Position numbers and translations under genes: made by a program. This document shows, in pieces, positions 49,853 to 61,925 of a stretch of DNA of 64,000 nucleotides. The DNA comes from Aulostomus chinensis (Eukaryota > Chordata > Actinopteri > Syngnathiformes > Aulostomidae). The notes under the pieces were generated by a model that saw only the letters and a program-made list of their open reading frames with translations, ran no database searches and was not told the DNA's origin. The stretch is from positions 14,523,980-14,587,979 of the forward strand of contig JBBMOA010000001.1 of NCBI GenBank assembly GCA_037954235.1, given 5' to 3'. How positions within the stretch are numbered: position 1 is the first letter of the stretch; each line of letters opens with the position of its first letter.

Positions 49853-52800
49853 GTTCGAAACTCTTACTACATGACTGTCAGCATCACTTTGAGGTTGTTC
49901 GAAACACTAACTACATTTCTGTAAGCATCACTGAGTTAATTAGCAACTATCACTCCATTACTGTTAGCATCATTTTGAGTTCATTAGCAATTCTTACTAC
50001 ATCACTGTTAGCATCATATTGAGTTCATTAGCAATTCTTCCGACATCACTGTCGCATTATTTTGAGGTTCGTAGCAACTCTTACGACATTACTGTTGCAT
50101 TTTTTAAGGTTCCTAGTAACTCTTACTACATGACTGTCAGCATCACTTTGAGGTTGTTCGAAACTCTTACTTCATGACTGTCAGCATCACTTTGAGGTTG
50201 TTCGAAACACTTCCTACATTACTGTAAGCATCACTGAGTTAATTAGCAACTACAACTACATTACTGTCAGCATCATTTTGAGTTCATTAGCAATTCTTCC
50301 GACATCACTGTCGCAATATTTTGAGGTTCGTAGCAACTTTTACTACATTACTGTCGCATTATTTTGAGGGTCGTAGCAACACTTACTACATGACTGTCAG
50401 CATCACTTTGAGGTTATTCGAAACTTTCACTCCATTACTGTTAGCATCATTTTGAGTTCATTAGCAATTCTTACTACATCACTGTCGCATCATTTTGAGA
50501 TCATTAGTAAGTCTTCTGACATCACTGTCACATTATTTTGGGGTTCGTAGCAACTCTTACTACATTACTGTTGCATTATTTAAAGGTTCGTAGCAACTCT
50601 TACTACATTACTGTCAGCATCACTTTGAGTTCCTTAGCAACTAGCACTACATTACTGTTCGCATCATTTTGAGTTTATTAGCAATTCTTACGACATCACT
50701 GTAGCATTAAATTGAGGTTAGTTGCAACTCTTACTTAATGACTCTCAGCATCACTTTGAGGTTGTTCGAAACTCTTACTACATTACTGTAAGCATCACTG
50801 AGTTTATTAACAACTATCACTATATTACTGTTAGCATCATTTTGAGTTCATTAGCAATTCTTACGACATCACTGTCGCATCATTTTGAGATCATTAGCAA
50901 TTCTTCTGAAATCACTGTCGCACTATTTTGAGGTTCGTAGCAACTCTTACTACATTACTGTTGCATTATTTAAAGGTTCGTAGCAACTCTTACTACATTA
51001 CTGTAAGCATCACTGAGTTTATTAGCAACTATCACTACGTTACTGTTAGCATCGTTTTGAGTTCAATAGCAATTCTTACGACATCACTGTCAGCATCATT
51101 TTTAATTTACTCGCAACTCAAACCACATGACTGTCAGCGAAACACTTACTACATGACTGTCACCATCACTTTGAGGTTGTTCGAAACTCTTACTACATTA
51201 CTGTAAGCATCACTGAGTTTCTTAGCAACTATCACCACACTACTGTTAGCATCATTTTGAGGTTAGAAATAACTCTTACTAAATAACTGTTGCATTATTT
51301 AAAGGTTCGTAGCAACTCTTATTACATTACTGTCAGCATCACTATGAGTTTATTAGCAACTATCACTACATTACTGTTAGCATCATTTTGAGTTCATTAG
51401 CAATTCTTACTACATCACTGTCGCATCATTTTCAGATCATTAGCAATTCTTCTGACATCACTGTCGCATTATTTTGAGGTTTGTAGCAACTCTTACTACA
51501 TTACTGTTGCATTTTTTTAAGGTTCGTAGCAACTCTTACTACATGACTGTCAGCATCACTTTGAGGTTGTTCGAAACTCTTACTTCATGACTGTCAGCAT
51601 CACTTTGAGGTTGTTCGAAACTTTCACTCCATTACTGTTAGCATCATTTTGAGTTCATTAGCAATTCTTACTACATCACTGTCGCATCATTTTGAGATCA
51701 TTAGTAATTCTTCTGACATCACTGTCACATTATTTTGGGGTTCGTAGCAACTCTTACTACATTACTGTAAGCATCACTTTGAGGTTATTAGCAACTATCA
51801 CTACATTACTGTTTGCATCATTTTGAGTTTATTAGCAATTCTTACAACATCACTGTAGCATTAAATTGAGGTTCGTAGCAACTCTTACTTCATGACTGTC
51901 AGTATCACTTTGAGGTTGTTCGAAACACTTACTACATTACTGTTAGCATCACTGAGTTTATTAGCAACTATCACTACATTACTGTTAGCATCATTTTGAG
52001 GTTAGAAACAACTGTTACTACGTGACTGTCAGCATCACTTTGAGGTTGTTCGAAACTCTTACTACATTACTGTAAGCATCACTGAGTTAATTAGCAACTA
52101 TCACTACATTACTGTTAGCATCATTTTGAGTTCATTAGCAATTCTTCCAACATCACTGTCGCAATATTTTGAGGTTCGTAGCAACTTTTACTACATCACG
52201 GTCACATTATTTTGAGGTTCGTAGCAACACTTACTACATGACTGTCAGCATCACTTTGAGGTGATTCGAAACTTTCACTCCATTACTGGTAGCATCAGTT
52301 TGAGTTCATTAGCAATTCTTACTACATCAGTGTCGTAACATTTTCAGATCATTAGCAATTCTTCTGACATCACTGTCGCATTATTTTGAGGTTTGTAGCA
52401 ACTCTTACTACATTACTGTTGCATTATTTAAAGGTTCGTAGCAACTCTTACCACATTACTGTCAGCATCACTTTGAGTTCATTAGCAACTAGCACTACAT
52501 TACTGTTCGCATCATTTTGAGTTTATTAGCAATTCTTATGACATCACTGTAGCATTAAATTGAGGTCAGTAGCAACTCTGACTACATCACTGTCAGGATC
52601 ACTTTGATGTTGTTCGAAACATTTATTACATTACTGTCAGCATCACTTTGAGTTCATTAGAAACTATCACCACATTACTGTTAGCATCATTATGAGGTTA
52701 GTAGCAACTCTTACCACATGACTGTCAGCATCACTTTGAGGTTGTTCCAAACACTTACTACATTACCGTAAGCATCACTGAGTTAATTAGCAACTATCAC

Positions 52801-55800
52801 TACATTACTGTTAGGATCATTTTGAGTTCATTAGCAATTCTTCCGACATCACTGTCGCAATATTTTGAGGTTCGTAGCAAAACTTACTACATGATTGTCA
52901 GCATCACTTTGAGGTTGTTCCAAACACGTACTGCATTACTTTAAGCATCACTGAGTTGATTAGCAACTTTAAGTACATCACTGTTAGCGTCATTTTGACT
53001 TCATTTGCAATTCTTACTACATCACTGTCGCATGATTTTGAGATCATTAGCAATTCTTCCGACATCACTGTCGCATTATTTTGAGGTTCGTAGCAACTCT
53101 TACTATATTACTGTTGCATTATTTAAAGGTTCGTAGCAACTCTTACTACATTACTGTTACCATCACTTTGAGTTCATTCGCAACTATCACTACATGACTG
53201 TTAGCATCATTTTGAGTTTATTCGCAATTCTTACTACATCACTGTCGCAACATTGTGAGATCATTAGCAATTCTTCAGACATCACTGTCGCATTATTTTG
53301 AGGTTCGTAGCACATCTTACTTAATGACTGTCAGCATCACTTTGAGGTTGTTCGAAACTCTTACTACATTACTGTAAGCATCACTGAGTTCATTAGCAAC
53401 TATCACTACATTAATGTTAGCATCATTTTGAGTTCTTTAGCAATTCTTACGACATCACTGTCGCATCATTTTGAGATCATTAGCAATTCTTCTGACATCA
53501 CTGTCGCATTATTTTGAGGTTCATAGCAACTCTTACTACATTACTGTAAGCATCACTGAGTTTATGAGCAACTATCACTACGTTACTGTTAGCATCGTTT
53601 TGAGTTCAATAGCAATTCTTACGACATCACTGTAAGCATCATTTTTAATTTACTCGCAACTCAAACCACATGACTGTCAGCATCACTTTGAGGTTATTCG
53701 AAACGTTCACTCCATTACAATTAGCATCATTTTGAGTTCATTAGCAATTCTTACTACATCACTGTCGCATCATTTTGAGATTATTAGCTATTCTTCCGAC
53801 ATCACTGTCGCATTATTTTGAGGTTCGCAGCAACTCTTACTACATGACTGTCAGCATCACTTTGAGGTTGTTCGAAACTCTTACTACATTACTGAAAGCA
53901 TCACTGAGTTTCTTAGCAACTATCACTACATTACTGTTGGCATCATTTTGAGGTTAGAAGCAACTCTTACTGCATTACTGTTGCATTATTTAAAGGTTCG
54001 TAGCAATTCTTACTACATCACTGTCGCATCATTTTCATATCATTAGCAATTCTTCCGACATGACTGTTGCATTATTTTGAGGTTCGTAGCAACTCTTACT
54101 ACATGACTGTCAGCATGACTTTGAGGTTATTCGAAACATTCACTCCATTACGGTTAGCATCATTTTGAGTTCATTAGCAATTCTTACAACATCACTGTCG
54201 CATCATTTTCAGATCATTAGCATTTCTTCTGACATCACTGTTGCATTATTTTGAGGTTCGTAGCAACTCTGACTACATTACTGTCAGCATCACTTTGAGT
54301 TTATTAGCAACTATCACTACATTACTGTTCACATCATTTTGAGTTTATTACCAATTCTCACGACATCACTGTCGCATTAAATTGAGGTTAGTAGCAACTC
54401 TTATTACATGAGTGTCAGGATCACTTTGAGTTCATTAGCAACTATCACTACATTACTGTTAGCATCATTTTGAGGTTAGTAGCAACTCTTACCACATGAC
54501 TGTCAGCATCACTTTGAGGTTGTTCCAAACACTTACTACATTACCGTAAGCATCACTGAGTTAATTAGCAACTATCACTCTATTACTGTTAGCATCATTT
54601 TGAGTTCATTAGCAATTCTTACTAAATCACTTATGCATCATTTTGAGATCTTCAGAAATTCTTCTGACATCACTGTCGCATTATTTGAGGTTCGTAGCAA
54701 CTCTTACTACATGACTGTCAGCATCACTTTGAGGTTGTTCGAAACTCTTACTACAGTACTGTTAGCATCACTTTGAGATCATTAGCAACTATCACTACAT
54801 TACTCTTTGCATCATTTTGAGTTCATTAGCACATCTTACTCCATCACTGTCGCATCATTTTGAGATCATTAGCAATGCTTCCAACATCACTGTCGCATTA
54901 TTTTGAGGTTACTAGCAACTCTCACTAAATGACTGTCAGCATCACTTTGAGGTCATTAGCAACTATCACTACATTACTGTTAGCATCATCTTGAGTTCAT
55001 TCGCAATTCTTCCGACATCACTGTCGCATTATTTTGAGGTTAGTAGCAACTCTTACTACATGACTGTCAGCATCACTTTGAGGTTGTTCGAAACACTTAC
55101 TACATTACTGTAAGCCTCACTGAGTTTATTAGCAACTATCACTACATTACTTTTAGCATTATTTTGTGTTCAATAGTAATTCTTACGACATCACTGTCAC
55201 ATCATTTTGAGATCATTAGCAATTCTTCCGACATCACTTTCGCATTATTTGGAGGTTCGTAGAAACTCTTACTACATTACTTTTGCATTGTTTTGAGGTT
55301 AGTTGCAACTCTTTGCATATGACTGTCAGCATCACTTTGAGGTTGTTCTAAACTTTCACTCCATTTCTGTTAGCATCATTTTGAGATCATTGGCAATGTT
55401 TCCAACATCACTGTCGCATTATTTTGAGGTTCGAAGCAACTCTTACTACATCACTGTCAGCATTACTTTGAGGTTATTCGAAACTTTCACTACATTACTG
55501 TTAGCATCACTGAGTTTATTAGCAACTATCACTACATTACTGTTAGCATCATTTTGAGTTCATTAGCAATTCTTCCGACATCACTGTAGCATTATTTTGT
55601 GGTTTGTAGCAACTCTTACTACATTACTGTTAGCATCACTGAGTTTATTAGCAACTATCACTACATTACTGTTAGCATAATTTTGAGTTCATTAGCAATT
55701 CTTACTACATCACTGTCGCATCATTTTGAGATCATTAGCAATTCTTCCGACATCACTGTCGCATTATTTTGAGCTTCGTAGCAACTCTTTCTACATGATT

Positions 55801-56386
55801 GTCAGCATTACTTTGAGGTTGTTCAAAACAATTACTACATCACTGTCAGCATCACTGAGTTCATTAGCAACTTTAAGTACATCACTGTTAGCGTCATTTT
55901 GACTTCATTAGCAATTCTTACTACATCACTGTCGCATCATTTTGAGATCATTTGCAATTCTTCTGACATCACTGTCGCATTATTTTGAGGTTCGTAGCAA
56001 CTCTTACTACATTACTGTTGCATTATTTAAAGGTTCGTAGCAACTCTTACTACATCACTGTCGCATCATTTTGAGATCATTGGCAATGTTTCCAACATCA
56101 CTGTAGCATTATTTTGAGGTTCGAAGCAACTCTTAGTACATGACTGTCAGCATCACTTTGAGGTTATTCGAAACTTTCACTACATTTCTGTTCGCATCAT
56201 TTTGAGTTCATTAGCAATTCTTCCGACATCACTGTCGCATCATTTTGAGATCATTAGCAATTTTTACAACATCATTGTAGCATTATTTTGAGGTTATTTG
56301 CAACTCTTCCTCCATTACTGTTAGCATCATTTTGAGTTCATTAGCAATTCTTCCGACATCACTGTAGCATTATTTTGAGGTTTTGA
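49853..56386 (-). repeat. 43-bp satellite array, reverse-oriented arm (part 2)
   Basis: The satellite continues after the LINE in the same reverse orientation, about 150 monomers. Compared with the 35-46 kb section it is more heterogeneous and has its own recurring monomer, CATTATTTAAAGGTTCGTAG (near 50,576, 50,965, 51,293, 52,424, 53,110, 53,983, 56,025; also near 47,500, left of the LINE). The array ends near 56,386 at GAGGTTTTGAGGTACC. Confidence 0.97.
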
Positions 56387-57928
56387 GGTACCTTTGTTTG
56401 TAACCGATCTGCTGACCAGCGAGACGCCACCACGCACGGCTGTCGGCTCCGTAAAGGAGGGAGAGGAAGTGGAAAGGACGGAGAAGGGTCGGACCAGGTC
56501 TATTTCTAGGTGACCACTCACTGTCGTCTGCCACACTGCCCCTCATGGTGGGGAGTGTAGCGCTATCCTGCCACAGTACATTTGTTTCATTCTTTTGCTC
56601 TTGCACTTTCATTAAAATGGACTGGACTTGGGAATGTTTTGTTTCAAAATATAGATGAATTCCCATATTTATAGGTATCATGAGTATGAAGTTGCACTTG
56701 CACCCGGTGGGAAAATGTCCTCTGCATTTGACTCTCACTATGTAGGAGCAGTGGTAGCAGTGTCAGCCTGGGGGCTTGGTCAAGATCAATGACAGGAGTA
56801 GCAGACAGGTAATATCCATAGCATGCATGTTGTTTGAGAGGAGTAAGGGTACACTGTTGGTCTCTCACCTGATGGGCTGTCATCAGCACAAATGATCTGT
56901 TCCTAAACATCAAAATCTACCATCCCCCCTGATTGTTTTTTACAACTGGAGTACTGGTTAACACTTTAGAAAGCCTTCATTCAGAGCTGTGAAGAACCTT
57001 GAACCTGATATCCCAGACATCAAAGTGGGCCACTAACTGGCCAGATGAAGCTATGCTAGGCTGCTGTATCCTGAAGAGCTAAAGTAGCAGCTTCTGAGAG
57101 GGATGCTCACCTGGATGTGTTCATCTCCTACTTTAATATCAGCCCCCAACTTGGAGCTCTGACAGCCTCCAGCTTGTTGTTCCTGTTTCTGCTTCAGTCA
57201 ACAGGGAACTCCAACCTGCAGTAGAATCTTCAACAACAATGGAATAGAAAAGAGAGGAAGAAAAACTAGAATAAACTTACAAAGCTGAGAAATGTTCATG
57301 AAGAAGAAAGGCACACGTTATGATTGAGGCCAGAAACTAAAACTCCACACCAAATGTACTTTGACTTGTAGGATAATGAACTTGAATGTGTTGAAACAGC
57401 AGATCAATGAATCCACTACCACACAACAAGATGATGACCCCCTACCACAAGATGGCGTCACAGATCCTGACGCTCTGAGCAGGAAACACAGAGCAAAACA
57501 TTACAACAAAGCTCCTGTTGTTCCCTCCAGGAAAAACTGTGGCTCTGATGAGAAGAAGGATCCCAGCGTCCTCTGAGGATCCATGGCCGCACCATTGGGT
57601 AGAAGGACGATGGGGTCGGCACCAGGAGGAACCCTGGTGTCTCCGATGCAGGGAAGATGGAGCAGTGAAGAGGCCACATTGTGGCGTCCTAAAGAGGACA
57701 TTTGGTGGAGCCTGAGACAGCAAACATCACGCCCCCTTCATCAGAAGAACCACAGCACCAGAAGAAAGAATCCTGGCAGTGACGACAGGGAAGATCAGGG
57801 TGACCTCCTCACCACCACCTTTGAACCTTCAAATGAACTTTAAAAAGCTTTAGAGTGGAGAAGGATTTTAAAACATTTTATTGTTTTTTCCTTTCATTCT
57901 CATTTGTGCGATTGTCTGATTTATTAGA
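56387..57928. other. Non-satellite flank, no firm gene
   Basis: Low-repeat sequence. On the minus strand around 56,640-56,760 a GTCAAATGCAGAGGACATTT block resembles the tail of a common fish SINE-like repeat; the assignment is weak. An open frame at 57,361-57,576 (71 codons, hydrophilic, with STTTQQDDD) follows an acceptor-like CTTGTAG and could be a last exon; no family recognised. Overlapping frames on the other strand are ignored. Confidence 0.4.
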
Positions 57929-58003
57929 AATAAACACTGTCTGCTGGGTTTACATTGACTGTGATTCTCTTTTTGCATGCAAGTTGAAAGTTCTGCCAAT
58001 AAA
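57929..58003 (+). promoter_or_regulatory. Candidate polyadenylation signals
   Basis: AATAAA at 57,929-57,934 and again at 57,998-58,003, in AT-rich sequence about 350-430 bp after the open frame ending at 57,576. They would suit a transcript 3' end on the plus strand, but the motif is common by chance. Confidence 0.3.
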
Positions 58004-58221
58004 AACCACAAGTATTTGAAGACCAAAGGAAGAACCCCCAAAGTCAGGACCCTGAGATCAAAGTGAACGCTCTGATCTCAGAGGTCTGGGATATTTCCCA
58101 TCCCATGGCCCTTCAAATAAGAGCCCTGTGTCTCCGTCTCAAAGTTTTCAACCGTATTTGTTTGTTAAATTAAAACCAGACGACCACTGTGGTCCTTTTT
58201 ACACGGTAAGTAAAGCACAGA

Positions 58222-58288
58222 TGCCCTGGTGGACCTGTTGGCACCCTGGACTTTGAATCCAGTGACCTGAGTCCAAGTCTCAGTTCCA
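58222..58288 (+). pseudogene. tRNA-Gln(TTG) pseudogene
   Basis: The 3' half is clearly tRNA-Gln: CTGGA stem, loop CTTTGAA with anticodon TTG at 58,253-58,255, and TCCAG stem. A variable region and a degenerate T arm (GAGTCCAAGTCTCAG) follow. The D arm and acceptor stem no longer pair, so it is not functional. Confidence 0.55.
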
Positions 58289-59014
58289 GCAGGTTTCCTG
58301 CAGCCTTCAGCAGAGCTGCCATGTTTCTCTGTAGAGAACTAAGTGATGCTCTCAGCAGGTTGAGGGCACCACCAACAAGTGAGGGATGAACCTCTGACTT
58401 CCTTCTTGTCAAACAGGAAACTCCTAATACCTCATTTGAGTAAAGTACCTCATATTCCTGACATCCAAGTAGTAGTGAAGTGGAGGAAGAAGGGAGGAGA
58501 TCTCCAACAGGATCCTTCTTCCCTCTGTCCTCCTTGATCTCATGGATCACCACAGTCAAGGGGAGACCCAAGCTCCTGGATGGATCTGGCACTCAGGAGC
58601 TGCTGAGTTTTCCAGTGGACTTTGTTCCATCCATGGTTCAGGAGCAGGACTCCTCCTGGTTAACCTGGTATCTTTCCACCCAACTGTGGGTTCTTGGAGA
58701 ATTTTTCATGTCGTGTCAAGAAATCAGGCTGGTGGGTTTTTCAATGAGAGAAATTCTGGTAACTTAATTCAGTGGCATGTTTGTTGAAGCAGTAATTAAC
58801 TGATAAATTAAGGAAGGCCTGGCCAGTCTTTGCTCCCAGGTCATACGATGGAGTTAGAAGGTCCTGAATAAATCTGGAGTTCCTTGATTTCCTTGTGGTT
58901 CTTGTTCCTTTTGCCAATGTAGTCTGGAACAAGAGCAAGATGAACCTCCAAATATCAACAGGTTGATTGCAGGTGATGTCAAGTGGTATTTAGAGGAACC
59001 TCCTCTTTGTGTTT

Positions 59015-59079
59015 GGTTCCATGGTGGAATGGTGAGCACTCTGGATCCAGTGATCCCAGTTCAAGTCTTGGTGGGACCT
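59015..59079 (+). pseudogene. tRNA-Gln pseudogene lacking the anticodon loop
   Basis: Starts GGTTCCATGGTGGAATGGTG, like vertebrate tRNA-Gln, and ends with a T arm (CCAGTTCAAGTCTTGG) and an acceptor strand close to GGAACC (GGGACCT). Between GCACTCTGG and ATCCAG about 7 bases are missing, removing the anticodon loop. It cannot decode. The A and B box regions are largely preserved. Confidence 0.75.
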
Positions 59080-59282
59080 TCCTGTCTGGAAGGTGTCCCA
59101 TGTAACAAACTGATCAAGAGATGTTATGTGGTTCTAATGTTCTGGTTCATTTCTTACTGCCATGAACTCAGACTGTGTGTTTAATGTGAACAATAAATGC
59201 AACAACTAAGGAGCCAGTAGCTCCTGTGGAAAAAAATTCTACTTTGTCAGTGAATTAATTCAGTCTGCAACTGTCAGTGTCT
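59080..59282. other. Spacer before tRNA-Leu(CAG)
   Basis: AT-rich, no gene recognised; AATAAA occurs near 59,190. Confidence 0.4.
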
Positions 59283-59365
59283 GTCAGGATGGCCGAGCGG
59301 TCTAAGGCGCTGCGTTCAGGTCGCAGTTGCTCCTGGAGGCGTGGGTTCAAATCCCACTTCTGACA
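59283..59365 (+). tRNA. tRNA-Leu(CAG)
   Basis: An 83-nt class II tRNA with a long variable arm. The acceptor GTCAGGA pairs with TTCTGAC (one G-U), discriminator A. The A box is TGGCCGAGCGG and the B box GGTTCAAATCC. The anticodon stem TGCGT/GTCGC (Leu-type) encloses CAG at 59,317-59,319, which decodes CUG leucine codons. The T stem GTGGG/CCCAC is intact. It closely matches the conserved vertebrate tRNA-Leu-CAG. A TTTT pol III terminator follows 7 bases after the end (59,373-59,376), so this copy looks functional. Confidence 0.95.
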
Positions 59366-59372
59366 AAGGACA

Positions 59373-59376
59373 TTTT
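59373..59376 (+). terminator. RNA polymerase III terminator of tRNA-Leu(CAG)
   Basis: TTTT run starting 8 bases after the discriminator base of the tRNA, the standard pol III stop. Confidence 0.75.
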
Positions 59377-60346
59377 CTCCACATTCCTATGCATCCACAA
59401 TTGTACATTCCAAACCCAGTTGAAGCTGCTCTCCACTGAGGGGAGTGAGTGGTTGAACTGGCAGCAGAGGATGCAAAGGAGCTTCCCTGTGACGGTCCAA
59501 CATCGCCTGGTTTCCTCCAACATGGAGCAGCCACCAAACTCTAACTTAAATGTTGGATCAAAGTCTACTGAAGGAATGTGTTTTCTCTCAATTCACATTT
59601 TGTCCATTAACTTCATAATCAGAGACTCCATCTCATCACATGACTAAAGTCTGGGTTCTGTATTGGTGGTAAAATATCCTTCCATGCCCCTCACTAGTTT
59701 GCACACAGAAAAGCATATTTTACTGGTTTCAGACCTCTTAGCTTGTTCTCTCTCTTTAACCTGCTGAGGCAGCTTTCATTGTGTGATTGATTTTAAAATA
59801 TAAAGATGGAACAGAACCATTGGAATCAGATGTCAGGACATTTGAAGGAATGTCAATCTCCTGTTGAAATGTTGCAGTGTGCAGCTGAGGCTCTCTGGCA
59901 GTGGCACCAGGAGCCACAATGGCAGAACCTGGACCCTCCTGGAGGAGAACCACAGGTGAGGGCCTTCTTGGCTCCAGATTGATGGAAATCAAGTGTCTGA
60001 GGCTGTTAGCAGCCATGAAGTTGATCTGGTTGGCGCTGGTATTTGTTCTTGCTGCAGCTCAGGAGTGATTCAGGAGAAGAGTTTCAGAACAGCCAAGGTT
60101 GGGGACTGGAATTCTAAAATTTCCCCTGGAACCAAACAACCTTGGAGGGTAAAAGCTCCAATCATAGCCACTCAGATGCAGCAGCAGAAGAAGCTGTCAT
60201 CTACCCTGACAGTCAGAGCATCAAGTCAAGAAAACATCACCATCTTGTAGTTCCAAACCTCCACCTGTCAGATTCAGCTACTTGTTATTGTGGGACTTTA
60301 AACTTGAACACAATGGAATTTGGACAAGGAGTTTTCCTTCAAGTCC
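59377..60346. other. Spacer, no gene recognised
   Basis: Non-repetitive. A piece starting AAGTTGATCTGGTTGGCGCT at 60,018 recurs at 62,172, where about 294 bp that follow it here are missing. Confidence 0.5.
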
Positions 60347-60645
60347 AAACATCATCGTCCAGCCTCCAACCAGAGGTCCATCAGTTATCATGGAGCCACA
60401 GGTGGAGTCTGGATTCTTTTCTAGAATGAGACGGCAATGACAGTCCTGCCAAGTGACATCACTGACATGAATGGATGACTTCAGTCACGTGACTGGATGA
60501 CTTCAGTCACATGACTTGATGACAGCGTAGATGCCAATGTACAGGTTGGGGAAATAGTCTCTGAGAATCCAGCTTGAAGCCACAGCCTCCTTGTTTTCCA
60601 AAAACCCAAACAGCGACCATCAGTCTCCCTCCAATCCTGTTCTTG
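60347..60645 (+). repeat. Segment duplicated at 62,207-62,530 (copy 1)
   Basis: ATCATCGTCCAGCCTCCAAC at 60,351 recurs at 62,211 (offset 1,860). Similarity continues to TCCCTCCAATCCTGT near 60,640, where the offset is 1,882 because the second copy has one more 22-bp unit of the internal CACGTG repeat. Confidence 0.85.
60473..60523 (+). repeat. 22-bp tandem repeat with CACGTG (2+ copies)
   Basis: GGATGACTTCAGTCACGTGA repeats with a 22-bp period, a little over two copies here. One copy carries the E-box palindrome CACGTG, the next CACATG. No nearby gene ties it to regulation. Confidence 0.8.
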
Positions 60646-61006
60646 GGTAAACAACAAAAACAGAGTAAAAGTCTCTGGCAACATCTTTGTTTCCTGTAGG
60701 GTTTCTTCATGTATGTGTGGTGTACTTGCTTTCCCAGAGGACTGCCATCTTTGTTCTGTGGGCTGACATGTTTTAGTGTCAGCACAGGTCATAGCGCTGA
60801 GACTGAACTCTCATTCTCCTACAAGTAGTATTTCCACCTCACACTCCTGCAGATATTCAAGTGAACAGGGAACACAAATTTATGCTCAACTTCTCCTGTG
60901 TGTTCATCCACAGTCACTAAACAACAACCAAACCAAACAAAAGAGGTTTGCTAGCGTGGCGATCAGCTGTAGTTCACCATCTTATCCAGGTCACATGACT
61001 CAGGAG
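60646..61006. other. Spacer
   Basis: Non-repetitive; no coding region, RNA gene or repeat recognised. Confidence 0.5.
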
Positions 61007-61250
61007 TAGCGTGGCCATCTGGCAACCAAAGGGTGGCTGGTTTGATCCTCACTTTCTCCAGTGACCATGTCAAAGTGTCCTTGAGTAAGATACTGAGCCC
61101 CTAAATACTTCTGATGAGTAGGTTGGCTCCTTGCATGGCAGCCTTCAGCATCAGTGTGTGAGTGTGTGTGAATGAGAGGACATTGTTCAGCTCCTTGAGT
61201 GCTGCTGAGGTAGAAAGGCTCGGTACAAACTGAGTCCTTTTACCATTTCT
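61007..61250 (+). mobile_element. tRNA-derived fish SINE (copy 1)
   Basis: The head is degenerate tRNA-like sequence with a B-box-like GGTTTGATCC near 61,039. It is followed by the conserved body GTGTCCTTGAGTAAGATACT (GTCCTTGAGCAAGACACT in the family), the GATGAGTAGGTTGGCTCCTT block, a GTGTGTGTGAATGAGAG segment and the tail CTGAGTCCTTTTACCATTT. This order matches SINEs widespread in percomorph fish. It ends about 140 bp before tRNA-Leu(TAG). Confidence 0.75.
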
Positions 61251-61925
61251 TTCCTGCCTCTAGCAGCGCTGTCGTCACTTCCTGTGACCGTGGAGGGAAG
61301 GGGTCCCCCTTCAGAATCAGTTTTATATCATTATGTTACTTCCTCTTCAACATGCCTTTAGCAGACCAACTCACTAAACTGCACAGTGAGGTAGTGTGGC
61401 CGAGCGGTCTAAGGCGCTGGATTTAGGCTCCAGTCTCTGAGGAGGCGTGGGTTCAAATCCCACCACTGCCATCATGTCCCAAGTCACTGAAGAGGTGTGG
61501 CAGGTTTCTCACAGCCTCTCCTCTCTCTTCCACTGATGTCTTCAAACCTGTGACCAGAAGAAGAATCCTCCTGTGAGTCCACAGACCTGAGCACTGCTTC
61601 TCTGACTACCAGGTTACCTCCTGGTTATCAGAGTGAAGTCATGGTGAGGTAGTCAGTTGTTCCTTTGTTTTTTGACAGAGGCTTCATTGTGAATTAAATA
61701 ATTTTAATTCTTTACTTGAAGTTTCACGCTGTTTTGACTGAAAAAGGCCAGTTCCTGGAGAAGATCTTCTAGGGGTCCAGGTTAAAGCGGTGCCCAAGCT
61801 TGCACCAGGCGCTGACCCAGGTCCTGCATGGGAGATACTGTCAGTTCTGTTCTGCCCTGCTCACAACCACAGGCTGGTGTTGAGGCCTGCAGCAACCAGG
61901 GCCCCAGTCACCAAGAGTATAAAGT
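61050..61925 (+). repeat. tRNA-bearing segmental duplication (copy 1)
   Basis: This 0.87 kb segment (SINE body, spacer, tRNA-Leu and 450 bp of 3' flank) recurs at 62,788-63,663 with an offset of 1,736-1,738 and only scattered differences. Similarity ends abruptly at CACCAAGAGTATAAAG in both copies. Confidence 0.9.
61390..61471 (+). tRNA. tRNA-Leu(TAG)
   Basis: An 82-nt class II tRNA. The acceptor GGTAGTG pairs with CACTGCC (one T-G wobble), discriminator A. The A box is TGGCCGAGCGG and the B box GGTTCAAATCC. The anticodon stem CTGGA/TCCAG encloses the loop TTTAGGC, anticodon TAG at 61,424-61,426, reading CUA leucine codons. The long variable arm CTCTGAGGAG lacks the usual TTCG apex. The T stem GTGGG/CCCAC is perfect. 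It is nearly identical to vertebrate tRNA-Leu-TAG. No TTTT terminator lies close downstream, which is unusual. It belongs to the duplicated segment shared with 63,128-63,209. Confidence 0.92.

Noticed and set aside
3902..51206. Many 60-130 codon open frames in the satellite, with recurring peptides such as YYMTVSITLRLFETFTTLL
   Set aside because: The repeat period is not a multiple of three but three- and five-monomer blocks are, so open frames recur automatically. They occur only on one strand of each arm, have no start context, and change with monomer order.
57442..57723. Several overlapping minus-strand frames at 57.4-57.7 kb
   Set aside because: Mutually overlapping, no shared motif, and no splice or start evidence preferring any of them.
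58170..58592. 140-codon frame on the minus strand
   Set aside because: It overlaps the tRNA-Gln(TTG) relic in antisense, has no recognised motif, and other frames compete over the same sequence.
59316..59537. 73-codon minus-strand frame over tRNA-Leu(CAG)
   Set aside because: It includes the antisense of the tRNA B-box half, a common source of false proteins ending in a SEVGFEPTPPGA-like sequence.
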